Origin: Macrothele yani
Lineage: Eukaryota; Arthropoda; Arachnida; Araneae; Macrothelidae
DNA length: 64,000 nucleotides
Direction of reading: 5' to 3'
Assembly: GCA_039090855.1 (NCBI GenBank)
Contig: CM077023.1
Span: 79,025,127 to 79,089,126, forward strand
A program made the position numbers and the translations under genes. The notes beneath the pieces are model-generated. The model had not been told where the DNA came from. It worked only from the letters and a program-made list of their open reading frames with translations, and did not search any database. Positions 55,412-64,000 of this stretch are shown in pieces (within the stretch, counting starts at the first letter, position 1; each line of letters begins with the position of its first letter).

Positions 55412-58197
55412 TCAATGGCACGCAATGAAGTCTCCAGTCAAAAACCTGTTGTGTTGCTCATGAGCCTGGTTAACTGCAATAGCAGAAAAAGGATTGGATG
55501 ACTTCCATATAACAAAATGTCCTCCTTTAAACTCCACATGAACGGCTGGTGAGCGCAATGGAAGCTCCTCCGAGTCCTTTACATGAACAGTCAGCCATCT
55601 CACATAGTGAACATGGTCTAGCAGAAAAAAACCACGGCAACATTGACTAGATACACTCCTTGAAGAGGTCGTACTTTCCTTCACGTATAGAACGAAAAAA
55701 AACTCAGAAGAAGGCTCTGTAAATACAAAACAAGAAGCCAAAACTAGAATGTTGGACTCTCTTCTGAGCGTCTGATCATCCCCAGTTCCATTGATTTTTC
55801 AGGAGCTTCAGAATCATATGCTTCTTTCAAAAGAACGTACAGAGTGGTAGCAATGAATTAGTGAAACTTTGTGGCTTTCGTAAAGTGACTCATGTTACGA
55901 AAGCCACACTGTCAGCCGTTGTTTTTGTTGAAATTCCAAATTTCGCCACGAGAACAGTCCATCCACAGCACTCAAGGACCTTCTCTAAGACTCTCAAACA
56001 TCCTTGCTCCACATGGAATGGTGCAAATAAGACAACAAATTTGTCCACTCCATAAACATCTGGCCAATTCTACTTAATCATTTTGCACAATGTAAAGAGT
56101 GGTTGATCGACAGTTATCAGCGGTCTGGCCTGGGTTCAAGAATGATGTAATCCTGCGAATGATACCCATGCCATCACGGATCATTGATATTGATGATGAT
56201 GACTCGTAAAACAGGGGTAACAGTGCCTGTATTCCTGTAACCACTGAAGTCATGAAATGCAGCCCATGAGATATCCAAGTTCTTGTCATGGATGTTCTTC
56301 TCCTTGGTATGATGCACGAAGACATGCTCCAACCAACCCCTCTCTTTCACATAGTCAAGACTAACGGACAAAGATGGAATAAGGATGTCTATAACATCTT
56401 GTGTGCATTTCGACTGAACTGGTGCTTTGGTTGGTAGGAACCTCGCCTTCACGATGCCATATTCCTCAGGGAGCTCAGGAACCCTCGTAGTCTTCAAATC
56501 TACATCACAGAAATTAGAAGCAAACTTCCTTCTTTCTGCCTGTTGGGTAGGTGTAAGCACTTGAAAGATGGACAGGCTAGTGCCATGGAAATATTCTTGC
56601 GATGTAACGTGAGAGGGATTGTGGTCTATATTGCCGTATGCTCCCATAGTGAAAAATCACTTTCGCAGGTAGCTTCGACAGAGGACACCTTCCTATTTAG
56701 CTGGCAGTACCTGAAGTTGGCAGAGAGCAGATGTGACCTTATCCACTCAATCTGATGATACTGAAATTCCTAATTCGTTTCGTGCATCGATCTTTTTCCT
56801 GCTACGAGACTTGGAGTACGCAGAAAAAACCATATACATAGAGAGAAAAAGTTCATGTTCTTGACTGTGTCGTTCAAAACGTGATTCAGATTTTTCAGAT
56901 TTTGGGCCCGGTTTCTCATATTTAATACAGTGAGTTGGCTGACTGTAACAGCTACCTGTGTTGATGGAGTCACACTTCCCAGTGTGCATCCATACATAAG
57001 AAGGTTGGTCACCACAAGTAAACCTGGGGGCACAGAAGCCAATTGGCAACCGTTCTGAAACAATCCAGTAGAGGACAAAGATGGAATATGGACAAGAATG
57101 AAACAATCCTCTCACTTTACATCGAAAGAAGAAACAGGAAATTTTCCTCGGCAAACTTCTTACGAATTTAAAGAATGCTGCAGCATCGGCATCTGACACA
57201 TCTTCAGAAGAAACATCCCGGAAAACATTGGCACCATTCCGCACAAGTAAGTACTCTCTTCCTGACTTCTGTGCTGGTAGTTCAGAAAAAAATGTAATAA
57301 AATTCGCTCGCGAAGACGTGTTGCGTGAATAGTGGGCATTTCACCAGCATGTTGGCTTAGCAGATCTATAAATCGATTCTTGTATGCAGTAGTAAGATCT
57401 GTCATTTTGAAAATGTATTCGGTATAATCATTGTTGAGTTGATCCCTAATGAACTGAGCAATACGTTCAAAAGCCATAGTGGAACACAAAATTAAGCTTT
57501 CATTTCCATGACATTGTCCTTCCATTGATGTTACATTACCTTTAGCCCTGTATTGGTTGTACAACCGCGTGTGGCAGATCTTGTGATATTTAGCTCCTTG
57601 GGAAATTAGATGACCTCTTGATATTACGCCTGCCAAGTCAAATCTGCCTACCTCGAATGCCCATTTCTTCAAAGTCTCAGTTACGTCAATATTGACGATG
57701 TGGTAAAGAGGTTATAACACTGGTGTCATTGCAGATGAAGTAAATATCTTCTTTTAAATCCCATGGTGTCGTTGATAACGACGGGTTTATGTAGATGACA
57801 TGGGTAAATCATCATTTTGTGTAAAAACACTGCAAGCAGATCGATCAATTATTTTTGCCTTTTTGGCCCTTTCTAGTTCTGTGTTGTTGTATTTAAGTCT
57901 ACAGGTCTTATACTATTTTCCTTGACGTGAATTGAGGGTGTCTTCAGTTTCCGCGCCCTCATCAAATAGAGAGATATCGAAAGATGCAGGAAGAGAATTG
58001 ATCTCCTAGAATCCGATGAGATTATCTGAAAGTGATTTGCAGCTAGCAGTCACCTTTGATTGATCATTATTCCTGTATGGCCCAATAAGTTCTTTTTTGG
58101 AATCAATCTGGCATATGCAACATTTATTCCGGTTCATACGGCCTTGTGACACAGCTCATGTATCACCTGATGAAAGTTTCAATCTTTTAGCACTCAT
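55412..58197 (-). pseudogene. Large multi-module transposon protein, decayed (about 900 codons)
   Basis: Read from Met at 58197: SAKRLKLSSGD, a first Cys module (NKCCICQIDSKKELIGPYR), then TCRLKYNNTELERAKKAK. A second His/Cys module follows: DLAGVISRGHLISQGAKYHK then ICHTRLYNQYR (57590-57560). Next come a central segment HDSQEHELFLSMYMVFSAY-like (SRFERHSQEHELFLSMYMVF at 56830-56870) and LGISVSSD. Then GNIDHNPSHVTSQEYFHGTS and LSIFQ (56630-56565), LNPGQT with a frame-shifted DQPLFTLCKMIKWNWPDVYG and DKFVVLFAPFHVE (56120-55990), and finally LDHVHYVRWLTVHVKDSEEL with NQAHEQHNRFLTGD (55620-55440). This module order is, from memory, that of a repeat-derived protein common in predicted proteomes of cnidarians, molluscs and other invertebrates. 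I know no established function or superfamily name. Many stops and frame changes are present. A role as transposase is inferred from its place as sole gene between long TIRs. Confidence 0.78.
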
Positions 58198-58228
58198 TCT
58201 GAAGGTTACCATTCGATCTGGAAAAATA

Positions 58229-59439
58229 CCTGGTCGAGTCACATTATTGTGACCACCATGTGATATCCAGAGTAACTGCCATGTGCAGGGCGGACAGCAG
58301 TTAGACGGGCTGGGAGTGACTCAATAAGGTGCTGGAAGGTGTTCACAGGTATGTGGAGCTATGCTGACTGCAGTGCATCTGACAGCAGCTGGAGGGTGCG
58401 TGGAGGAGGATCCATAGAGCGAACAACACGATCGAGTTGGTCCCACAGATCCTCAAATGGGTTTACGTCTGGGGAATTATAGGGCCAGGGAAGTGCCTTG
58501 AAGTCTTGATTGTGCTCTTCCAACCACTCTCGGGCATTTCTAGCTTTGTCACACGTCGCATTGTCGTGCTGGAACATCACATCCGCCCCAGGGAAGATAA
58601 TCAGCATGTATAGGTGTACATGGTCTGCAAGGATGGATTTATAATGAATTCAGTCCATAGTGCCTTCCACGGGTATGAGTGGAACCGGGGAATACCACGC
58701 AAACATTCCCCAGACCATAACGCTGCCCCCACCCTTGTGTTCTGCCAGCATTGGTTGAAGAGTGTTTGTTCTCCGATGTTTCTCGTCTTATACGCCAACG
58801 TCCATCCGTTCGATGAAGCAGAAAATGTGACTCTTCGGAGAAGGCAATCCTTTGCCAATCAGCGGATGTCCAATTCCGATACTGCCTTGCAAATGTAAGC
58901 CTTCTCTGTCGATGTACCTTCGTTAGCATAGGTGCAGTGAACATCCATCTGCATCGGAGCTGTAGAAGGATTCGCTGAACTGTCATTTTAGACACACTTC
59001 TGGTAGCCCCATAGTTCATTCGGACAGTAATTTGCTCCACTGTAGCTTATCGATCAGCCCTCAAGCACCTTCGAAGCCAATGTTCACCTCTCACATCAAT
59101 GGCACGTGGTGCTCCGCAGTTTCCAGTCGCTTATTCGCAATGGTGCCATTTCTCCAACCACGATACACTTTACCCACAGCAGCACGTGAACAGTCACAGA
59201 CTGCGCTTTTTCAGAAATACTGCCACCCTTGGCCCGAAAGCCGACAATCATCCCTTTTTGCAAATTTGATAAATCGCTCCTTTTACATATGACAGCAACG
59301 AGTGATATGTTTTCAGAATGCCTACAGCGCACCTTATAAACCCTTCAAGCCAGCTCACGACACGTGCCTTCTTTCATTGACTACACGCTGTTGACGTCAA
59401 AAGCAGTAGGTGATCACAATAATGTGACTAGGCTGTGTA
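58229..59439 (-). mobile_element. Tc1-like element, family T2, copy 2, inside the 5-kb element
   Basis: Left end cctggtcgagtcacattatt and complement of the right end acagcctagtcacattattg. TA at 58227-58228 on the left and TA near 59438-59441 on the right. About 1.2 kb. Same family and orientation as 22217-23403. Confidence 0.9.
58260..59290 (-). pseudogene. Tc1 transposase (family T2), copy 2, broken
   Basis: The N-terminus DLSNLQKGMIVGFRAKGGSI then SEKAQS is followed by a frame change. The second DNA-binding part is MEQITVRMNYGATRSVSKMT. TSADWQRIAFSEESHFLLHR shows D1 changed: SDES has become SEES, a loss of the catalytic Asp. The frame then breaks in the G-rich GGGSVMVWG block near 58730. 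D2 FQHDNATCDKARN (the following His is Asp) and E SPDVNPFEDLWDQLDRVVRS are open in 58359-58607. The C-terminal 30 residues follow after a stop. Lesions differ from copy 1 except at the G run, where both copies have indels. Confidence 0.88.
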
Positions 59440-59585
59440 TATCAATTATTAATAAATAAATAAAAATAAGAAATAAAATAAAAAAAAATACCAGCAATTG
59501 TCTGGTAAATATGATGAAAAGGAAATAAAAGAGAAATTTGAGTTATTATTTTGGTTACACAAATGAAATATAAAACTGAAATTTT

Positions 59586-59881
59586 AGGACCGCCATTTTG
59601 GCCGCCATGTTGAATATCTCGTCCTATGGACTTCCAGAAACGTTTTAGAGCCTTTTTTTGAATTCAGCAACCCTAAAAACATATAAATAGACACCTAACT
59701 TCCATAAATTAAAAGAATCCAGATAAGTTAAATTTTATGGCGGCCATTTTAGGAAACATGACCGCCATTTTGTTGGGGGTAGCTTTCAGGTGCCTCCCCT
59801 TCCTAAACATTGACAATGGGTGTGGACATGATGTATGGTAAGTTTGGTGCTCTCCTCATAAAGTGCAGTTTTTTTTTTTGC
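59586..59881. repeat. Right terminal inverted repeat of the 5-kb element
   Basis: Near-complete complement of 54877-55184, including the four ccgccat-type motifs and the outer gctctcctcataaagtgcag followed by a T run. Confidence 0.92.
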
Positions 59882-59893
59882 TTACCCATCCAA

Positions 59894-60415
59894 CTAAATG
59901 GGCCTGTAGTTCCTGAGACCCTCAACCTCACCTTCTTTATGTAACACGATCATTGTAGCATTGTTCCAATCCTCAGGAATCCTTCTTTCATTGACATCTT
60001 GTGAAAACTAGGGCGAGTGTAGTTTCTATTTTTCCACTTGCTTCTTGTATAATGTCCAAGGTAATTTCATCTTCTCCCGAAGCTCTTCCCCGTTTCATGC
60101 TCTTAATTACATGTGCAACTTCGGTCGGGAGGACTGGAGGAACTTTGTTGCTGGTACCTTTCTTAATGACTGGAATAGGTGTATCATTTCTTTCACATAG
60201 TTTTATATAGAAATCTCTCACTCTTGTCAAAATTTTGCCTCTATTTCTTGTTACAGAACCATCTTCTTTTCTCAGTGCCATAATCTGTTTTCTTCCCATA
60301 CCGAGATGTCCCTTTGCTCTCTTCAGGCTTTTGTTGTCTTCAATTTCTTTTCTCACTAGTTCACAATTGAATTTCCTTATTTCTTCAGTGATACGTTTTC
60401 GCACTGTCATGCATA
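59894..60415 (-). pseudogene. RTE LINE linker segment between endonuclease and RT (part of 52043-62900)
   Basis: The minus-strand frame (59988-60428) reads RKRITEEIRKFNCELVRKEI, then KAKGHLGMGRKQIMALRKED-like and VLPTEVAHVIKSMKRGRASG then EDEITLDIIQEA. This is the standard region before RT in RTE proteins (KAPGEDGITxELI type). Beyond a stop at 59988 decayed KKGE.EGLRNYRP-like sequence reaches 59900, where the 5-kb element interrupts. Confidence 0.88.
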
Positions 60416-61727
60416 CACAGTGCGTCAAATAATTTTTAAGACTGGGTCTGTAAAATGAAATAGAAACAAGGAATTATAATTTGTTTTGGTTTGTTATTCA
60501 AAATAAGTCCCCCCGGCTTCAATACACTTGTTACAGCGATTTAATAATGATTCGAATGCCTGTTCCAGTTCACTTTGCGGAATTGCCTCCAAAGCACGCG
60601 TCGAAGCTGTTTGTATGGTCGAAATATCATCAAAATAACACCCTTTTAACGTCATTTTAAGTTTTGGGAACAAAGAAAAGTCGTAGGGTGCTAAATCAGG
60701 CGAATACGGTGGATTATTCAACACACGACGTTATTTTTCGCCAAAAATCTACGAACAAGAAGTGAGGTGTGACTGGGTGCATTATCGTGCAACAAACACC
60801 AACTGTTTTCATCTCGATATTCTGGACGAATGCGACGAATTCTGCCCAACAAACGCCTCAAAACATTTAAATAAAACTCACCAGTAATTGTTTGTCCACT
60901 TGGAACAAATTCTTTGGGGATGATACCCTTACTATCGAAGAATGTAATGAGCATTGTTTTGATTTTCGATGGAACTTTTCTTGTTTTTTTAGCTTGTAGC
61001 AAGTTTTTTGACTTCCATTCCGCACTTTGTCGCTTTGTTTTAGGATCATATTGAAAACACCACGTTTCATCACCTGTAACAATCGGTTTTAAGAAGTTTG
61101 GATCATTTTCAGCGGCTGAAATGATGTCTCTGCAATGTGCACTTCTCCTTGATTTTTGTTCATTGGTTAACGTGTGTGGAACAAATGTAGCACAGACTTT
61201 TGTTTTGCCCAAATCTTCATGCAGGATGGTTCAAATCGTTTCTTTGTTGATGTTTAAAGACTCTTCCATCATTCTTAGTGACGCACATCGATTGTTTTCC
61301 ACGAAATCACGCACTTTTTCAATAATCTCCGGTGTCCTAGATTAACTTGATTTTCCGGTATGCTTATCATTTTCTAGCGTCTCTCTTCCGTCCAAAAAAA
61401 GTTTGTGCCACAGGAAAACATTTGATCTACTTAAACAAAACTCACCGTGAACTTGTTTCATCATTTGGTACGTTTCCGAGGCACTTTTACCAAGTTTTGC
61501 GTTAAATTTAATAACAGCCCTTTGTTCCATCTTAATAATTCAATATGAAAAAAATTTTACTTCTCTAATGAACGGCCGTTTCGTTTGAGTTACTTTAACA
61601 ACTGCGCAGTACTTTTGGCAGAAAGCAAGCAGATGGTCACGGTTAATAACGCATTCGCGATTACACTGGTGGCGCCACCGTAGGCTGAAATCTAGCGCCA
61701 GTCTTAAAAATTCTTTGACGCACTGTG
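60416..61727 (-). mobile_element. mariner element, complete, inside the RTE LINE
   Basis: TA at 60414-60415 and 61728-61729. Left end cacagtgcgtcaaataattt and complement of right end cacagtgcgtcaaagaattt, then ttaagactgg: about 30-bp terminal repeats with one or two mismatches. 1312 bp. The close match of the ends suggests a younger insertion. Confidence 0.94.
60494..61530 (-). pseudogene. mariner transposase (DD34D), lightly damaged
   Basis: From Met at 61530: MEQRAVIKFNAKLGKSASET and YQMMKQVHGEFCLSRSNVFL then WHKLFLDGRETLENDKHTGK, with a stop at about 61342 just after KSS. The frame continues with the second helix-turn-helix, and 60718-61212 is open: MGKTKVCATFVPHTLTNEQK, FLKPIVTGDETWCFQYDPKT (D1), WCLLHDNAPSHTSLLVRRFL (D2). 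A shift near 60720 leads to NNPPYSPDLAPYDFSLFPKL (D3). The end is NRCNKCIEAGGTYFE. About 345 codons with two or three lesions; all three catalytic Asp codons remain. Confidence 0.93.
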
Positions 61728-61729
61728 TA

Positions 61730-62900
61730 GTTCTATATTCTCCACTTGGGAAGTTACGTTTTCTTTATTTGTTCTCATCTCCCTTCTATTTTGCAGCAGC
61801 ATTTTTGTTTTTCCTGATATTTTCTTCATATGCAACTTGTTTTTTTACCACCTATTTTTGTAGCTGTTTCCATAAGAGCCTTAATTAGTTTTCTGTTAAC
61901 TTAAGAGATGTCCACTTCTTCTGATGTTAGACCTTCTAGAGCAGAGAATCGGTTCATTAGTTCCAACTTGAAGGTATTATGATGATTTTTAAGGTTAGGC
62001 GTATCAACATATTTTGTTTGATTTACAAGCTTGCCACGTTCCAGTTTAGGGTTGAGGTGTATCTTACATCTCACCAATCTAAGGTCACTGCCTGTGTTGA
62101 ACCTATTTAGCACACTGCTGTCTTCGATGACGAATTTCTTTTTACACATAAAATTAATTTCACTTGTCCTTCCATTGGAGAGCCTCCATATCCATTTCGT
62201 ATGTGGCTTTTTCTTCAAAAGGGAGTTCATGATGAAAAACCTTTCTGCCTCTGCAAACTCTACAAGAGTATTTCCACGCTGGTTTCTGTTGCCGTGACCG
62301 AATTTACCTACCGAAGTTTCGTTCTGATGCTGTTGCCCTATTTTCGCATAGAAATCACCCATAATGATATTTGAGTGCTGCTTACTCTTGTTATTTAGAT
62401 AACGAATTTCCTCATAAAATTCTTCAATTTCTTCTTCAGGATGACTTGTGGTGGGTGCATAAGTTTGAATAATCTGAGCCTTGTAACTTCTCGTGAGTTG
62501 GATAACGAGTCGTGCAGCTCTGTCAGAGGAACTTTCAACATCTACAACTTTATCCTTCAGTTTCGTGTTTATTATAAATCTAACACCACAAGTTCTGCCA
62601 GTATCTGTCCCACGATAGTAGAAGACATGTCCACTTTTCAGTTGAGTGAGATCCCCTCCTTTTCTTCTTAACTCGCTTAGTCCCACAATGTCCTAGTTGA
62701 TCTTTTGGCGTTCCTCCTCCAATTCAAGGAGCCTTGAATCAGAAGATAGAGATCGTCCATTGAACGTAGCCAAGGTTAGCATCAGATGGCAGCTTAGTCC
62801 GGTCCTCCCGTGATTTTTGCACCCTCTGTTGAGGTCCAAGTTTTCAGTATAAAATAATATTGGGGGGGGTGTGTGGCCATAACTAACAACGCTGGCCAAA
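61730..62900 (-). pseudogene. RTE LINE endonuclease segment (part of 52043-62900)
   Basis: TLATFNGRSLSSDSRLLELE leads to a TAG at about 62695 (expected Trp in KINWDIVGLSE). Then 61901-62686 is open for 261 codons: GLSELRRKGGDLTQLKSGHV, YRGTDTGRTCGVRFIIN and QIIQTYAPTTSHPEEEIEEF. The two best catalytic landmarks are changed: GDFNAKIG reads GDFYAKIG, and SDHRLVR reads SDLRLVR. The endonuclease would be inactive even without the stop. The 5' end is near 62850-62900. Confidence 0.9.
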
Positions 62901-63320
62901 CCGGTTGGTGAGGGTGGGATAGCATTTCCTCTAATCACGATGCTATAGTTATACTGCTATGTGGCAGTCGCCAAAGCACCTTTAGTGGGAACAGGATGTA
63001 CCAGAAGAAGGCGGAATTGACATCTGTCAAGGAGAGGTTATGCTATGTTAGCGCATCGCCTGACCTTGCATCCCATATATATATATATATATATACATAT
63101 ATACTGTATATATACAGTATATATATATTGCGCAAACTTATCATGGTCTCGCCTCTCCTTGACAAATGTCAACCCCGCCTTCTCGTGGTGCATCCTGTTC
63201 CCACTAAAGGGGATCTGATGATTACCACATAGCGGCGTAACTGTTATAATACAGGGATTAGAGGAAATGTTATCCCACACTCACCAACCTGCTTGACCAG
63301 TGTGGTGAGTTATTTCCCCC
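62862..63320. mobile_element. Foldback (palindromic) repeat with a TA-rich centre
   Basis: Left arm about 62870-63050 and right arm about 63140-63310 are imperfect inverted copies: both contain tttagtgggaacaggatg, aaggcgg, ttgacat.tgtcaaggagag and ggttggtgag.gtgggataac, on opposite strands. The centre (63076-63130) is TA-rich and itself palindromic (actgtatatatacagt). No protein is encoded. A single-arm relative lies at 41608-41745. Confidence 0.85.
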
Positions 63321-63414
63321 AAAAAATGACTTTAAACTGATGTACCTGGCCAAGGCAGCGGCCAGTGTGACATGAAGGCAGAGGGTGCTACGAATCACCG
63401 GAGTACCGGGTTAG

Positions 63415-63540
63415 GCTGCCATCTGAAAACATGCCGGAGTAACATGGAGGACAGTGGCTCACGACAGACCGTTGTGGAGGAAACTTGGGGAGACCTTCAT
63501 CCACCAGTAGATTGGTAATAGTTGATAATGATGATGACAT
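63415..63540 (+). repeat. RTE LINE 3'-end fragment
   Basis: tgccggagtaacatggagga to ccagtagattggtaatagtt plus ATGATG. It encodes the AGVTWRTVAHDRPLWRKLGE tail, then TFIHQ and a stop. 5' truncated and highly similar to the 3' end at 51930-52030. Confidence 0.87.
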
Positions 63541-63705
63541 ATTTAATTTTGTTTTGTGCTTAACCTCTTGTCTTTCTTTTCCCGTTTTGTTTTTTGTTTT
63601 AGTAAACAACTTACAACACCGATTTCGTTCAAGTCTTGTTTTTCCCCTGTATACATATTTTTTCTTTATTTTTGATTTTTGTTTTGTTGTTTTGATTTCC
63701 ATCAC

Positions 63706-63707
<2 letters not shown>

Positions 63708-63740
<33 letters not shown>
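63708..63740. repeat. Poly-T run
   Basis: About 30 consecutive T. It may be the complement of an A-tail of an unrecognised retroposed sequence, but no body was recognised on its right. Confidence 0.7.
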
Positions 63741-64000
63741 GTATTTTGGGTCGAGCAAGGCGGAACTTTTTGCCTATTTCCAAATGCAGCTTTTAAAGTT
63801 TTTAAAATTTGTTCAAAATCAATCCCTCTGTTAAAAAAATTACATTCTCCAGCCCCTTTTATTAAAATCCAGTTTTATTCCTATCCCACATAAAACTTTT
63901 AAAGTCTCTCATAGAGAATAATTCATTTCAAGAAGACATTTTGGTCATAATTTCATCTTTCAGACTTCCTTCCAAACCTCCGAACTGGAATCCTAAATTT

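Larger units (their letters stand above)
54857..59893 (-). mobile_element. Approximately 5-kb DNA transposon with about 300-bp terminal inverted repeats, superfamily not assigned
   Basis: Left arm about 54877-55184, right arm about 59586-59881; they align as near-complete inverted copies beginning at an A run (T run on the right) and ctgcactttatgaggagagc. The element lies within RTE sequence that resumes on both sides. Minus the Tc1 inside (58229-59439) it is about 3.8 kb and carries one long decayed gene on the minus strand. Exact ends and target duplication could not be fixed; about 10-25 bases on each side belong to neither arm nor clear LINE sequence. Confidence 0.88.
52043..62900 (-). 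mobile_element. RTE LINE, near full length, split by four nested insertions
   Basis: Read from right to left, the pieces join into one LINE: 62900-61728 (endonuclease), 60415-59894 (linker), 54856-53605 (RT and C-terminus), and 52073-52043 (3' tail of CAT-type repeats). The interrupting elements are the mariner (60416-61727), the 5-kb long-TIR element (about 54857-59893, with a Tc1 inside) and a Tc1 (52074-53602). Each Tc1/mariner insertion is bounded by TA, and LINE sequence continues across it. The uninterrupted LINE would be about 3 kb. Confidence 0.88.

Noticed and set aside
1..64000. CRISPR arrays, operons, riboswitches, bacterial promoters or terminators
   Set aside because: None seen; the tandem repeats have no spacer-repeat structure and the element content is animal-type.

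Overview
This window is eukaryotic, animal-type repeat-rich DNA. I find no host gene, no rRNA, no genuine tRNA and no bacterial-style operon. Almost everything recognisable is a transposable element or a relic of one. The mix is many Tc1/mariner elements, RTE-like LINEs with ATG-rich 3' tails, a LINE with gag-like CCHC knuckles plus RNase H, and tRNA-derived SINEs. It fits an arthropod, possibly an arachnid, but that placement is inference from the repeat mix and not from a marker gene.

Layout: 1-9760 holds SINE pieces, a decayed DUF4817-type transposon (about 2050-3000) and a Tc1-like element (7239-about 8640). 9768-11070 is a satellite-like block with a strict 146-bp period. 11998-25527 holds a pair of inverted Tc1 copies (11998-13214, 20393-21566), a second SINE family (16692-17010), a mariner with a perfect internal palindrome (17030-18325), another Tc1 (22217-23403) and a GVQW/SETMAR-like mariner (24191-25527). 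26520-32990 has an RTE fragment split by a SINE and by an unknown segment, plus two Tc1 relics and an RTE 3' end. 33679-39600 is a complete 5.9-kb LINE with a 12-bp target duplication: ORF1 is open, ORF2 is inactivated. 39649-50311 holds further Tc1 elements, one carrying a minisatellite, and RTE scraps.

50490-63540 is a nest of insertions. A minus-strand RTE LINE (about 62900 down to 52043) was invaded by a mariner (60416-61727), by a Tc1 element (52074-53602), and by an approximately 5-kb transposon with about 300-bp terminal inverted repeats (about 54857-59893). The last was itself invaded by a Tc1 element (58229-59439). The 5-kb element carries a decayed, long, multi-module gene that I recognise as a widespread invertebrate repeat protein but cannot assign to a named transposon superfamily. 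It is the best candidate here for something poorly described.

Nearly every transposase and reverse transcriptase is broken by stops or frameshifts. The best preserved are the Tc1 transposase at 52323-53354 (all three DD34E residues before its first stop), the mariner at 60416-61727 and LINE ORF1 (34450-35661). Long stretches without a call are AT-rich and I see no convincing exon in them, although exon-level prediction in animal DNA is not reliable by eye.
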